A stretch of DNA of 64,000 nt from Serinus canaria (GCF_022539315.1 NC_066314.1:64279543-64343542), one strand, 5' to 3'; counted from the stretch's first letter, positions 24,451-39,400 are shown. Program-made: numbers and translations. The notes: generated by a model from the letters alone, not told the origin.

Positions 24451-27400
24451 GGTCGGTAGAAACCGACGATTTGGGTTTTTTGTTTCTTTCCTGTATGTTT
24501 GTTTGTTTAAATCTGCCCCTCTCCGCACGCGTCGCTCAGCCCCCCTGGCATCTGGGTAGAACAGGTTACACCTATTTCTCAGAAAGAAAAAGCAAAGTGC
24601 TGACATGCCCTCTGTTTTAGCTCGAAAGAGTTAGAAAAGTTGAGTTTTGCTGTAAGTCATTGCTTGGCTTATGGCCCTTTCTTTGACAGGCACTGTTTGA
24701 TCACCCAGGTGCATCAGTCCCAGTTTCTGGAATAGGGAGGACTCATTGGATGGGCAGGCCTGGCAGCCTCTTCTAGCCACAGGTGGCCAAAGGTGGTGCC
24801 TGGTTTAAGGAACGTAAAGGAAACCACAGGCAAATGCAGAAGAGCAACCCAGCTTTGCCACTACAACTACTGATGGAAGAACTTTGTAGTTTGAGCCCCC
24901 AAGCCCCAGGTCTGGTGCTGATGCCATGTTAGGAATGTGCATGATCCCACTGGATCCTTCCTCTTCTGTCCCAACAAAATGGATCACTGTTCACTAAGAT
25001 CTGGATAGCATGGAGGGGAGAAGCCATGTCTCTCTCTCATCATTAGGATGATAAGTTTTTTTTTTTTTTGTTACATTACAGACAATAGAGTAAGCTCCTG
25101 TGGGGTTCACTGTTGGAAATGCCTTGATGTGTGCAGACACTCATGATGGATGACTTTGTGTGAATTAAAGCTTGCAATGAGGCCATTCTGCCCTCTCAAT
25201 AACACAAAGTATTTAAAGTCTCTTTGGTATGCGTTAAAAATCAGTAAACACAGACACACCTTGAACTAGACACACCTTGAGGTAAAACTGTCCTGAGGAG
25301 AGCTTCAGGAGTTAACTAGAGGCTGAAGGTACTTTTACTCGTTGAGTATGTCTGATCTGAAAGCTGTATCAGATCATGTGTTGAAGAGGAGGACATGAGG
25401 CAGCTGCATTTTACTGAATTAAATTAATGCACAGGCTGACTATTTGTCTCCTCTCTGGTACTGATTTGCAGTACCATTTCAAATAGATAAAAAAAATCTG
25501 CAATCTCCCTCTCTAATTCATCCTCATCAGACGTTTGGCTTTGTAGGTGGCAGCACTGACATCATTACTGCAGCTTAATTGCTTCCTTAATCAAAACTCA
25601 TAAGTTAAACTTTCTTACGTGTTTTTGATTTTTTAAAATAAAACTTCACAGCCACTGAAGATAACAAAAAGTGTTGTTTTCAGCATCACTGTTGCTTTTG
25701 TTTTGTGCAGACTCTTGCATGTTCCTTTACTTGCCATCCCTAGGATGACAATCTTTTATGTTCACAAAATGAAGGCTGTTGCAACTTCTGGCATTGTGTT
25801 GGTGTACTCCTTTAAAATTAACTTCCCCTTTGGCTGTTTAGGTCATGTGACTTGACTTGGATCTTCCTGGTGGCAAAGGATGCCTGGGGTCGGGCTGCAT
25901 TGAAGTTTAAAATGAGGAGGATGGGGTCACCACACTTCACAGAGGAGTTCTGCTGTTTGTCCATTCTCTGGCTAATTACAGACACCATCAAAATGTACAG
26001 AGACTCTCACCAAGCCACCTTTCTCTCATGGCTTTTCCCAAGTTGTACAGTATCTGAGGTTCTTCTTTAAATCATCTTGACTAAAGCAGTAAACATTGAT
26101 ATTTCTGTGTATTTTCTTGCAGCTCTTGTAAGTACTCACATGACGTCATGAATGCGGAGAACAAGAAAGTTCTAAAAAAACATGATTTGTCTGGCCTCAG
26201 TGAGAATGAGCTGCAAGTCCTGCTTCTCCAAAATGATGCATTCTTCCTCCCTGATGTGAGTTGTACTGATTTCTTAAGAGAAAGTTTTCATTCATTAGGA
26301 AGGGGAGAGGGTAAGAGAGAACGTGGAGTTCTTATCTTAATGTCCAGCTGTTAAGATATGAAACGAGATCAGTCGTTGGCAACAAGACATGGGAATAGCA
26401 ATGTAAAATAACATAAAGCCAGGTCTGTGAAAGGGCTGTGTACTTAAAATAATTAAAATCCACCCCCACAGCAGTAAAACTTCGATAAGTACCCAGAGTA
26501 CACATCTGGAGAAGGCCCTATCATCTATGATGTGTCAGGAGCAGACCTGCCCTCTGATAGCAGGAGGTGGGCAGCAAGGCTACAGCCTGCCTTTTGTGCC
26601 AGTTCTGTTATCCCAACAGGGTGGCCATAAAGCTGCTCAAAACAAGCAAACAGAAATCACAGCAACTTCAGCAGAGGTTTACAGAGGGTGAGATAAGCAT
26701 GAGAGAGTTGAAAGATCACAATAATTGTACATGCTTACTGGGTAAAAGGCATGACCAAAACCCAGTTTGTTGCTTCTTCTCTATGAGATGAAGACTAGGA
26801 AGTGAGTGCCCCTTTCCTTTTCCAGTCCATGTAGACCTGCACACATTTTGGTGCTTGAGACTATAAGAGATGAGAAGAACCTGTGAGAAAATGACTTAAT
26901 GACTGCAGTCAGTTTCTTATCAAATCTGGCTCTTCCAAAGTGCATGGAGTTTTTGTACACTGGCTTTCTACAAAGGAGTCTTTGCCCAGTTTGTATGCCA
27001 CTCATAGATTTTGTTGAATTTTGTTGAATTTGGTTGAACATTCCATTCTGGTTCAACATGTGTGTATAAGGGCAGTGCTGTCTTCAAGGTATGACTGTTT
27101 GAAAGTCAGTCATACCCTGTTCTGGCTACAGCTGCTCCTGGCAGAGAAATTACCAAAGTACCGCCCTTGTCTTTTGCAGGTTATAATCTCCACAGATTTG
27201 TTGACACAACAGTAGTATTGTTTCTTTGTTCCCTGCTGTGAAAGTGCTAGACTTTGACAAAGCAGATTTCTTTTTTGAATTGTGTAGTGTTTTAAAGTAT
27301 GTTTTACTGGCAGACTGAAGGAGCTGGTGGCAAGCAAGGAAAATACTAATCGTTCCCAGTAGTGAGAAAAGAGTAGAAACTGTTCTTGGTTGGTATTATC

Positions 27401-30400
27401 CTTAAGTGCTTCCTAGAAATCTGTTCAGCCCTCACCCCTGGCAGGCATCAATAATTACCTGTAATTGAGCACTTTAACTCCTCTCATGCAGTAAAATAGC
27501 AAAACCAAGAGAAAACTGGGATCAGTGCAGGCCATTCATAAACCTCAGAGTTTGGAGGTTGGATGTAAAAGCCAATTTGGCTGTTTCCTGCTTAGAAATG
27601 CTGACTGGTTGTGTGTGTGAAGACATGGCATGTAGGAACCTCTCAAGAAAGAGGACACTTTGGAATTCTCTGACTTGAACTGGGGTTCAGAGTAAGAAAA
27701 ACACAACAGCACCACAACATCAGGGGTTTTCACACTTTCCCTCACCTCTCTGGCTCTCCTGTTTTGTTTGTTTGTTTGTTTTTGGTTGGATTTTGTTTTT
27801 GTTTCTTGGCAGTGCAAGGGGACAGTGTGTTTTCTTGACATAGCTAGTAGTGGATTCCCTATTGTCATGGTTTAAGCCCAGATAAGTACCATGCAGCCAC
27901 TTGCTCTCTCCCACCCTGGTGGGATGGGGAGAAGAATTGGAAAAGAGGTAAAACTTGTGGGTTGAGATAAGGATACTAAAATAATTGAAATAGACTAAAA
28001 TATAATAACTGTAATGAGAAGGAGAGAGAGAAATTAATAAAACCCAAGAGATACAAGTAATTCCCAGTACAGTTGCTCCCCACCCACTGACTGATGCCCA
28101 AACCATCATCCCTCAGCAGTGGTAGGGAATCCTGGGAAGAGGGATTTGGAGGGGATCCCAGTGTGATACTGGGGCTCTCTGCCACAGCTGTGTGTCCTCC
28201 TCAAAGAAACTTTCTTATTACAGGCTGCTCTGGGAGCAAAACTGTTACTGTGGTGCTTAGTGGTTAATATGAAGGAGTTTTTGGTCTGTGATTTGTTCCC
28301 TCATCTGATTCTCTGTGTACCTCTCTTTTAGTGAATAGAGGAATAAAGAAGTGCATTACTTTTTCCATATGTACTCTAATCTCAAAGCACTCTTCTTAAC
28401 CATTTTATGAGCTCAAATCTTCATGCAGGATAAGTTTTACAAATAAGTGCAAATTCAGTTTCAGCTCCATGAAATAATAACTCATTTGACACAGTGTACA
28501 TGTTTTTATGGAGATATTTGTTCTTTGTTGTTCATTATGCTGTAGGGGATTTTAAAATAGAATAACTGTAAACCAGTCTGGTTTTATGCAACTGTCTTGC
28601 ATCCATTTTTGGCACTCCTAAGCTTGTTGGGTTGTTTTTTCTTGGAAACAAAACACGTACAACTTAAAAATTGAAAATGCATGACTCAGCTTAAAATACC
28701 TGCTCCTCTATGCAAGAAATCTGTGTAGATAAAAGAAGTCACAGTAAACACATGACTTTTAATCACCATTTTTCTGCTGTTAAAGCTGCATGCCTGTAGG
28801 AAAAACAAAAATTCTAACATGCTTTTCTATTTCTTATTGTATCCTCTCCACTTTTAGGCCTGCCAGTTTTACAACAAAAAAGGTTCTCACTGTATGCAGC
28901 AAAACAACTGCAACAAGCTTCATGTTTGTCAACACTTTCTCAAGGGGAAGTGTAAATTTCCTCGATGCATAAATTCCCATAACCTCTTGGATGACCATGC
29001 ATTGAGAGTGTTGGAAACTGTAGGCATTGATGGGAAAATAGCTTCAAACTTCCAGGCTATATATGATTACAAGCATGTGGAATTCAACAGGGAACAGAAG
29101 AAGGTGTATGGTAAGTTGCAAGAAACAGTGGTCCTAATCATGATTTTGAGTTTGATAGAGGTAGAAACTCTCCTTGCCTTACCTCCCAGCTAAACCCCAC
29201 CATCCATTTGATGCTTTCAGTACACAACTACAGAAATGATAATTGGAAAAAGCCAGCAGTTAGAAGGATTAAAGAACAGAAGACAACTTTGAAAACAGTG
29301 CAGTGCATGCTGGATGGGCCACCTTCAGAAGGTAAATACCTAGATAATAGTACCAACTATTTCCTTGTGGAATCAGCTTTTGTATTTCTCTTCTTGCAAT
29401 ATATACACATTTTTTCCTCTCTGCTATTATGCACTTGCAAGAATGGAGTAAGTGATGGCACAGTCATGCGGGAGGGAGAACTGCACTTTCATTGCTTGAA
29501 GTACTGCATTCAAAACAGCAATTGAGTGGCTGGAAATAACAGTAACTAGCTGGGGTTTGTAACTGTAATTGCACCTCTGTGTATCAGCAGTGGAGTGCTA
29601 GTGGAGAATTACACAGGTGATGGACAATCTCCACAGAGATGGGGGTATCAGCTAGCTGAGCTTGTGGCCCAGCAGTGCTGCTCATTCACTCTTCTCATGC
29701 AGGTCCCAGTAGCACCGTACCTGCCCAGAGCCGAGACCAGTTGCCAACAGGAGTGGGAGATAAAGATAAAGGTATGGACTGTTACACACCCTCCAGTTTT
29801 GAGACCAGTGGTTTTCATTGGGCCTTGATTTCACTCAGCCTGACAGCTCCCAGTGGTCCTTGAGTGCAGCAGCTTATGTGTGTGCCTTGCTGTGTGCTGA
29901 AATCCATGGTACCAGATGGGCAGCGGAACAGTGTTGGAATTTCTGCCCAAGCATTGTGCAGCACTCTGTACTGTCCTGGACATGGTGTTTTCCTTCCTAG
30001 GAAGGTGACGGAATTGTATCAGTACATGCAGGATCTTCCCTTGCCTACTGTTTCTAGGCAATGTTTATGGCTTAGTCTGTAGAGCTGTTCTCTCGATATA
30101 CCTTCCAGTGAGTGAACAGCAACTTGTAAATCTCCTGTTCTTCTGGGCAGAAGGATCTTGGCTTTAAAGTCCAGTACTCTCTGGACAGGTTGTTTGAGAT
30201 ATTCCACACATGGATGGTGTAATGTTTCATATCAAATTACCCGTGTGATGGACATAGTTCTCCACAGAGATTGGGATATTGCCAGTTAGCTGAGCTTGTG
30301 GCCCAGCAGTGCTGCTCATTCACTCTTCTCGTGCAGGTTCCAGTAGCACCGTACCTGCCCAGAGCCGAGACCAGTTGCCAACAGGAGTGGGAGATAAAGG

Positions 30401-33400
30401 TATGGATTCTTTCCAACCTTCCAGTCTTGAGATGAGCTTATCCTAAAGAGAGTTGATGTCACACAGGTGTTGTGGCTCAGTGAGCATCACATAGCCACTT
30501 GCTCACTTCTCCCTGTTCACCAGAGGGAAAAGAAAGAATTAAGGCAAAAAAACTTGAGAGTCAAGATGGGGGAGGGAAAAATCCCCCAAATAGTAAGTGG
30601 AAGAGCAAAACCAAGCAAAAGAAGTGATACAGAGGTAGTCATTCACCACCTCCCAAACACAGGCTGATGCCTGACCAGTTTCCTAGCAAAAGGTAGCTAA
30701 CCCTCCTAAAACTGCCTCTTCTTCCTTTTGTTACTGAGCTTTATGTTATATGGTATGGAATGTTTGTTAAATTTGTGTCCTTTGCCCACTTATATTCCCT
30801 CCCAAGCTAATGTGCAGCCCCAGTTCTATTCATTCTGGGGCAGGGTGAAAAACTGAGGCCTTGATGTATATTACTGTTCAGCAGAAGCTGGGGCATGAGT
30901 GTGTTAACAGCATTGTTTTGGTCAAAAATCTAAAACAGCATCATATGGGTTGCTATGAAGAGAGTTACATCTTATTCTACCCACTTCCAGTACAGTGACA
31001 TTTCTCATGTAGCAAAGTGATGCAAAGTCCACTGGAAACAAAATACAAATGTTGACTTACAAAAGATAGCAATGATATGATACATGATGATGATGATATA
31101 TGATGATGATATATTGAACTGTGCAAAGATAGTGCACAGTTCAGTCACAATAGAAATGGAATTCCCGTTGTAGATCTGTATAATATACTCACTGTCTCAA
31201 TATGTATTCACTGGGTATCCCCAGCCCCTGGGGAAATTGAAGCCAGCTCAAGCCAGTTGCTATTTTCAAAATTCTTTGGTTGGGTTTTTTGCTGGTTTCA
31301 AATTCTTTTGTTTAAGTTTAATACCTCTGTGTGAGGCTGAGCTCTGTGTTCACTACCCCCATGCTGGTCTGGCTGACTCTGAGAGAAACATTTCTACTCC
31401 CAGTCAGTCTGCTCAGCTGCCGTTGCCTTTTATGCACCCCCTGGTCTCCTTGGTGTGGAGACAAAGTCAGCTTCTTTGCAAGAACTATGGTCAGTCACAC
31501 CCTGTGCTGTTCTGAGCTTCCTGACACTGCCCTTGCCCTTCCTCACTGATTCCTTCCAGTGTCAGGGTTAATTGTTCAGTCATAAAGCCCTGGCTTCTCT
31601 GTTGGGCTGTACAGGAGATACTCAGATCCTTAAAGTGCTGACTTTGCTACTTGCAAGGATTTGACATCCTTGTTATTTCTGGGATGAAGTACCATATGCA
31701 GGATCTTTCTCTTAAAGCAAATATGGATTGTGATGTTCTTTGCTGTAGGTAAAAAGGACAGTTCCTCTGATGAAGCTTCAAAGGACAACAAAAACGATAA
31801 CTGTGATGAGATCTGTTTATTCTATGTCTGGAAGTACTGCAAAAACAAGGGTAAGCTTTATGAAAAGTAATGTTGTTGTTGAAGACTTGTCTGCAGAGGC
31901 ACTCCTGCTCAGTGGCTTGGGCTAGTGGTGACAATTGTGCCTCCTCAGTAGTTTCTTTTCTTTCCAAGTCATTAATAAACACTGTCAGATTTACAAACAT
32001 AATCAGAAGTGATATACTTAAACACTTTATGCTCTGGATAATCCAGCCTCTTTGAGCCCTTCTGATGGGGCCAGGCTTTGGGTATGTTTCTGTGGCAAAG
32101 CCCTTTAAGTGTGAAGTGTTACCCTTTCTGTTGCTAGAAGATCAAGTTATGAGTTGACTTTGTGCTGTCTATTGACAGCTCATAAATGTATGCCACCTTT
32201 TATTCCTCCTGAATCTATCCTATGTACATCAGATAATAGCCATATTCTCCCTCATTAGGTCGCTTAAAAAGTGATCTGAGGTTTTAAAACATCTCTAAAG
32301 AGCCACTTAGTTGTACCAGCTAAGCTAGAGGTAAATCTAGTCCATTGTCTTTTTGGTAGTAGCCAGAACAGAGGCCTTAGGGAAGAATATAAATAATTGT
32401 ATTTGGGAGCTGTCCTGAGTCATTTAACCCCCAGGTTTGGCTCTTTCTTATGAGGAGGTACCATGACATTTTCTTTCCTTGATCTTGTCCAGTCAGTTTC
32501 TAAAGGACTCCTCTGACCACCTGGTCTTGACAAAAGACCCTGTGTGATGTGAACAGTGTACCTGTGTCAAACTGTGAAGGTTAGGCTCAAAGCAGCTGTA
32601 CTGTAACAACCAGATAACTAAATTCAAGTAACTGATGGAGTGTTACTGTGCTTTATTTGCTACTTTGGGCCAGAAAGTGGAAAGATGTTTGATTTGTACT
32701 TGGATGTGGAGTGTCAGTGAGAAGAAAACCCTTCAGGCCTTGGCAACCAGCCCATGATTTCTAAGGGACTAAGGAAAAGACAACCAAATACATCAGAGTG
32801 TTTATGTATTGTGTAGACCAGACTTTATACAGCTGAGACACACGGTTGTGTGACACATTAACAGGCACTTCCTGTCTGTGGCACTGCTCTCCCAGCTGCC
32901 AGTGTTGTGTCTCAGCAAAGGGAAGGTTCTGGTAATGTGCTAGTTTAGCATCACAGAAGTGATGTTCTAGGAGAGGCTGCTAGCTGTTTCCTCTATGTCT
33001 GATAGGAAACCAATCAGTGGTTGGCTTTGGGAATTGACAATCTGTTAAACCACTAGAAAGCTGTGCACACCTCTGTGAAAAACACATGTTAAAGACAAAA
33101 AAAAAACTCAAAAACTTTCTCTTTTCCCTTCCGGTCGGCAAAGAGGTGACACGGCCGGCCCGGCCCCTGTCTTGGCCAGGCTGGGCTGGGTGGCCCCTGG
33201 GCAGGGCACCTGCCAGGCCCCCCATGGCTCCCAGGCAGGGGCAGAGGAGGAGCCATCACTGTACTAGCTGCTGAAATGCTAACCACTTCCCCCCAGCCAC
33301 AGTGGAGCCTGGGGTCACATAACCATCTGCAGGTCCCCGGCAAAATATTAACTCTTCCAAAACGTCAATCCTCCCTCGAGTGAGAGAACTGTGGTATTTT

Positions 33401-36400
33401 CTGGGGTCCCCCATGGCAGGAAGGAAGTATGATGAATCTGACTCCATGTTCTTAGAAGGCAAACATGACATGACATAACATAACATGACATGACATGACA
33501 TGACTATACTAAAGACTAGAGAAAGGATACTTACAGAAGGCTTAAGAAGATACTAATGAAAAAAACAGTGACTCTCTCACCCCAGTCCTGACACAGCTGG
33601 ACCAAGATTGGTCATTATGTAAAAACAATTCACATGAAACCAATCAAACAATGACCAGTTGGTAAACAATGTGCAAACCATATTCCAAAGCAGCAAAACA
33701 CAGGGGAAGCAAATAATATAATTATTGTTTTCATTTTCTCTGAGGCTTCTCAGCTTCCCAGGAGAAGAAATCCTGGCAAGGGGATTTTTCAGAAAACACA
33801 ACAGTGACAGAGAACAAGATGGAAGTACAAACATAAAGAAACAACATAAAAACACCTAAGTCAATGAAGAAGAAGTCAAATCCAAAATAAGAAAGATTAA
33901 GAAATGCCTTTAGTTTTAGGCTAAAATTCTCTTGTAAAACTATAGAGAAGGACTCTTTTTTTTCCCCTGTAACACTTAAAAGTATGAGGAAATAAAAGTG
34001 TGCAAATTGTAGATATCGAGCAAAAACCTCCATACTAAAGTAAACAGATGTTAAAGTAGCTATAATCCTTTAAGAAGTTTGAACAGAAAAAGAGAGATGA
34101 GTGATAAAGATCTTATACCCCAAAGAAAGAAAATATCTGTATTCCTAGAGTTAGATATTAAGAACTTTTGCTTTTAAACAACTCATCTTTAAACCAATAC
34201 CCCATAAGTTGACATGGCCCATAAACACAACTATGAGAAAAACTTATAGAACATGAGAAAGATTTCATGATTACAAATTTCCCCAAACGGAAGCTATTAG
34301 TAGAAATTAAGAGCCACGAGAGAACTGTTTTCTTGTAGAGAAGTCTCCATAATATCAATAAGAAGGACTTCTCTCCCTAAGTAAACTAAAGAAAGGCTAT
34401 TCTAGAAGTAGTAAACTAACTAAAAATTTTAGGTTTTGTCTCTTTATGTTATCAATGAGGGAAAAAAAAGTTGTAAAGGGAAGATAAGTGTCCTAAAAAT
34501 TTGGTTCTGATTCTTATTATTCTTCCTTTTAGTTACTATTAATACATTTTTATTTATACCCTTTCAAAATTTTTGAGCCTATTTTTTATATAATTTTGAG
34601 CCTACTTTTCTCCTATATCACAACAAAAAATAAATCAATACATTCTAGTAAGTGCACTAGTAATTAACCAACACTAAACCCACCCCAATAATTAGTACAT
34701 TAACCAAAAAAATCTCAAATTAGCAAACCAAAACCACTACAGGTGTCTTTCAAGTAAATTTGGCAGTCTGTGTATATATATAAATATATATATATATATA
34801 TGTTGCTTTTCTTGATAAGACTGCAGAAACACTCTCCTCTTCTGTTTTCAGCACTCTGTCTTCATTGCTTATACCAAAGCCCAGAAGAGAAAGCCACAAA
34901 GTATAAAAGATGCTGGTTCTATTTTGGTTTGTTCTTGTCTTGCTCTCTGTGTTAATGATTGCAGAATTCTTGACTATGTCTGATTTCATTACAGATAAAT
35001 GCAAATCTGTTCATTACCATTTGCCATATAAGTGGGAGATACATGATGGATTGAACTGGAAAGAACTTTCCATGATGGAGGAAATTGAAAAGGCCTATTG
35101 TGACCCAAAGAACAGCAGGTGTAGTAATGCTGGACTCCTTGCTTGTGGTATTGTGATTGAGCCTGTGTAGGAAAACTTGTGTTTTCTTTCTAAAGATGTC
35201 TGACTTCTCAGCTTCTGGTTACTGAGCCTCTCAGAAGCTGAAAGGATGTAAAAATAAGAATTTTTCCTTTTAAAAAAGCAAAGAAAGAATGATTGCATGA
35301 AAATCCAGCACCAGTTTTGTTTTCTAAAAATAACAAAACGATGTCTTCTATGTGAAACTCTGTACAAGGTAAAAAGGCAGTGTTTAAAGTACTAGTATTT
35401 CAGGTCATTAATCAGTTTATTTACAGTAATGAAGTTGGGCCTTTTGACATCTCAGAGCTGATCCTTCTCTTTAGCTATTTCTTTCCTATTGCAGCTAATA
35501 TCTGTAATAACAATAATAGTAATCTATTATGTACCTAGAGACATTTTATGAAATGTCCTTTGTGTAAGCAGCCCATTTATTTTTTTCTTCTTATTTTAAG
35601 AGTTTGTTTTCCTTTTAGCTCCTTTCTGAAAAGTCCCACTCAAAGCAACCTGGATTCATAGGACACCCCAAGTTTGGCTTCACAAAATAGTATTCTAATT
35701 TTGGCCCAGGCCTCTTAAGGCATCAGATGATTTTGATTGACAGTTTTCTGGAGATCACAAGCAATATTCCCAAGAGGAGGCTGCCATCAAAGTCTTCCTG
35801 CCTGGGAATTAACTTTTCAAGTCTTGCAGGAGTAAGAGCCCAGGTGGCTCCAGTTTGCAGAACTCACAGCTGTGGTTGCTGTGATTGCATCCTTTGTAAC
35901 CACAGAAAAAGAACAAAGTTGATAGGCTGCAGGTGTTTGCTGTCAAATTCAGTCACACACTTTGCACATTCTGCTTTTCTACTGAGAAAGACTGTAACCA
36001 TGCTTAGTTATCACAGAAGTTCCTTTTGCCACACTGTACTTGGAGCCTGACCTTATCTGTAAAGCTGGCAGTGCCACATGTGATTGAGGTGGCATTTGGT
36101 GTCTCACAGGCCAGAGTTCACTTCTGAAGCTTGGAAATGGCTTTCAGAGCTGCCATGTGCTGTGGGAAATAAATTCTCCTATTTTTGATCTAATTAAGTT
36201 TGGTTACTTTATATTAAAGAAAATGGCACCAGCTTAAATTGGGGATGAGCAGATAAAATCTGCACTGCTAACTGTAATAAACCTGAATTTGTCCTTACAG
36301 CATGCCAGATAAGAACATTAATTTCCAGACAATGACCTGCTCTTCTTCTTTGGTTCGACGCCTCTCTACACCATCATCAGTCACAAAACCCACATTCCTG

Positions 36401-39400
36401 CTGACCACACAGTGGATTTGGTACTGGAAGAATAACCAAGACAAGTGGATCGAATATGGAGAACAGGTGAGTTCACATGCTGTGCTTTGAGTCAGTTCTG
36501 CAGGAATATGTGGAGCCTCTCTGCATCCTTTCCCCTTTTCTCAACAGGAGAAAATTAATTAAGTCAGTCCTTGTGCTTGAATTTTACAGCGTTGGGTAAG
36601 GCAGTGAAGCTACATCTGTTCATAACAGATGTGATGAAATGCTGACAGGCTGGAGGAAAGAGAGCTCCCTTTTGGAGTTGTCCATGGCTCCTACAGAGAT
36701 TTAACATGTAGATACTGCTCTTAAGATACATGGGAAGAAGTTGCCTCTTTTCTAAGCAATGCCCTGCTTCCTTGGACATGCAAGGATTGCTCTGCTCTCT
36801 CAGATCAAATGCAGTCTTTTTCCATGTATGTCCAAGTCCTCTGATGAGAAAGTAATCTATCTGAAAAAATGCAGGAAAAGAAATATATATAGAATCTCAC
36901 CTTCCTCCAAGGCTGATGAGTTTATCCCATATGGTTTACAGTATAGCAGCACAAATGGTAGAACACAAAGGTGATCCAGGGACTTGGAAAAGTACACAGA
37001 GAAAGGTGCTGGATAGAGCACAGTTTAAAAGACTCAGAGTAACCTCACAGAGTACTCAACCTCAGGGAGTCACCCCAGGTCCAGGAGAGATTACAGCTGT
37101 CCAGCTAATCTTTAGCTGGGAGAGCTTGCAAGGAGCTCACTCAGGCTTTCCTATCTGTGGAATGAAGTGGTTGGTTCACAGTTAAATCAAAAACAAAGGT
37201 GAGAGTGAGACTCCTTACACCTGCGACTTGGCAAATTAGTCTTGGAAGAACCACCTGCTATTCATGCATGAATCACATCATCAGTGTTTGTTTCCAAGTT
37301 CATATGCATCATTGTTCACCATGTCACCCTGTTCCTTTGTGGGTTTTTAGATAGCAGGATGGAACTTGAAAAGTTCTTGGCCTAGGCCTTTGCTTCCTTT
37401 GGAGCCTGAACCAAACTAACTCTGGTTTGGTAAGGAGTTGAGTGTATCCATCACAGCCAGCTGCAGCTCAGCCTTGCCCCCTCCCCTGCTGAGGAACTGG
37501 GCAGGGAGTGAAAAAACTCATGGCATGAGATAAAGACTGGGAATTGCTGCCAGAGCAGTGATTTCTTTCTCTGCCTTGGGAACTCTGCTCCCTGATAACA
37601 GGGTAGCAAATGCTCACACTCAGTGGGATTTCCTTTTCAGACCTGAAGGTGAAAAATGCTAAAGCAAAAATGTGTGCACAAGCAAGGCAAAACAAGGCAT
37701 TAATTCCCCTCTTCCCTTGGACATGCAGGTGCCCAGTAAAGCTGGGCTCCATCACAGGTCACAGTGACTTGGGAAGACAAACACCAGCACTCCAAATGTC
37801 TCTCCTTTCCTCCTTCCCCCAGCTTTGTATACAGGAGTGACACCTTATGGTCTGGGATGTCCCTGTGGCCAGTTGGGGTCAGCTCTTCTGGATGTGTATC
37901 CTGCCAAGGCCTTGTGCTCCCCAGTCCCAGCACTGGTGGGGTGGGAGAGGAGCAGAAAAGGCCTTGGCTCTGTGCATGCCTAAACTATATAACTAAAACA
38001 TCCCTGTGTTATCAGCACTATTCCAGCACAAATCCAAAACATAGCCACTACCAGCTTCTGGGAGGAAATTTAATTCTACCCCAGCCAGAACCAGCACTTG
38101 TTACAGGAATTTAAAGTTACTAATTATGTATTTGTGTTTATGTTACAAATATTCAGTACTCAGCCTCAGGCCACCATAGTTCTTGGTAGATTCCTTGTCA
38201 TCCTGCACTTGGCCTCTTCTTTCCCTCTACCCCAGCTAGTTATCCAGGGTTTAGTCCTGACTATGATACTTCTCTTTAATTTTTTTTCTCTTCTCCCCAC
38301 AAAGGAAGAAGGGAACAGCACGACCTCACCATCTTCTGCTATTATTGAGAATTTGTATCAAGCAGATCCATGTGCCATTGTACCTTTCCAGGCTGGCCAA
38401 CAGCAGTATGAACTCAATTTTAAAGGTAGTAATTTTAAAGGTTCTCATCTACAACTATGCAGTGCTTTATAGACCCTTGCAAAGTCTCCCAGTTTTTAGA
38501 AGGCATGACTTCCTTTTCTGACACCACTTCCAGTTTCACTTACTGGAAGTGAGGTAGTGGTGGCTCAGAGCAAATTCCTCACAAAAGTAACCTTCCTCCC
38601 TTACTCCTTGACACTCTCCAGACTCACATCTGACCAGAAATATAAAGGTTCATAGTCTTCACATAAAGGTCATAGTAAACTTTAGGGAAAGTAAGTTAAC
38701 ACTGTGGATGGTAAAAAATACAAGTTAGGCATCTTCGTGCTGCTGTAGCAATGTTTAAAGAGCACTGAGTGGCTTGAGGGAGCAAGCAGGATAGGCACAG
38801 GTTCAATCACAGAGTTACAGGAAAGACAGGAAGCTTATACAGCCTTTGTGCAACTACTCCTCAGCAGGTAGAATTGACAGTGAATATGCAGTTTTCATTA
38901 AAGGATGACTGATGAGGAGAAGATGATCCTGTCTTGTAGACTTATTCATAACTTTTTTTTTTCCTTCTCTTTTTTCTCCTCAAGAAATGATTCAGACAAA
39001 TACTCATTTTAAAACTCAAAGACCGGTTTGCAGGCGACCAAAATTTGTGTCTTCTGAAGATGTGCAGAAGATAAAGACAGGGTAAGTGCTCCTTAGGGTG
39101 TTTTTTCATATTTTAAAAGTAATCATAAGGCAAAATGGGTCCCAGTGCTGGCAGTAGTTGTACAGAGATCACAGGTGCTGCTGGAGAAAGCCTAACCATG
39201 GGACTGAAGAACAGAAGCTGTTTCACAAACTGCAGTCTTGGTGTATTACCTGCTGTCTGGGGTACACGTTACTCCAGGTACTCCAACCATAGCTGTTACT
39301 TTAAAAAGCAAGTGCAAGAGGCCTGTGATGGTTGAGGGGCAGCATGCAGAGCCCAGCCTACAGACTGAGGCTATTTCCCAGTTTCTTTGTGGTTTATTTT

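Noticed and set aside
23585..24459. Long overlapping open frames on both strands around ZC3HAV1 exon 1 (up to 253 codons)
   Set aside because: They are shadows in a GC-rich first exon and promoter. Only the frame starting at 23882 has family resemblance and a matching splice phase.
35119..35170. Extension of ZC3HAV1 exon 8 to the in-frame stop at about 35170
   Set aside because: Splicing at AG/gtgtag (35118/35119) fits phase 2 into exon 9 and restores the family sequence. The donor is weak, so some read-through is possible.
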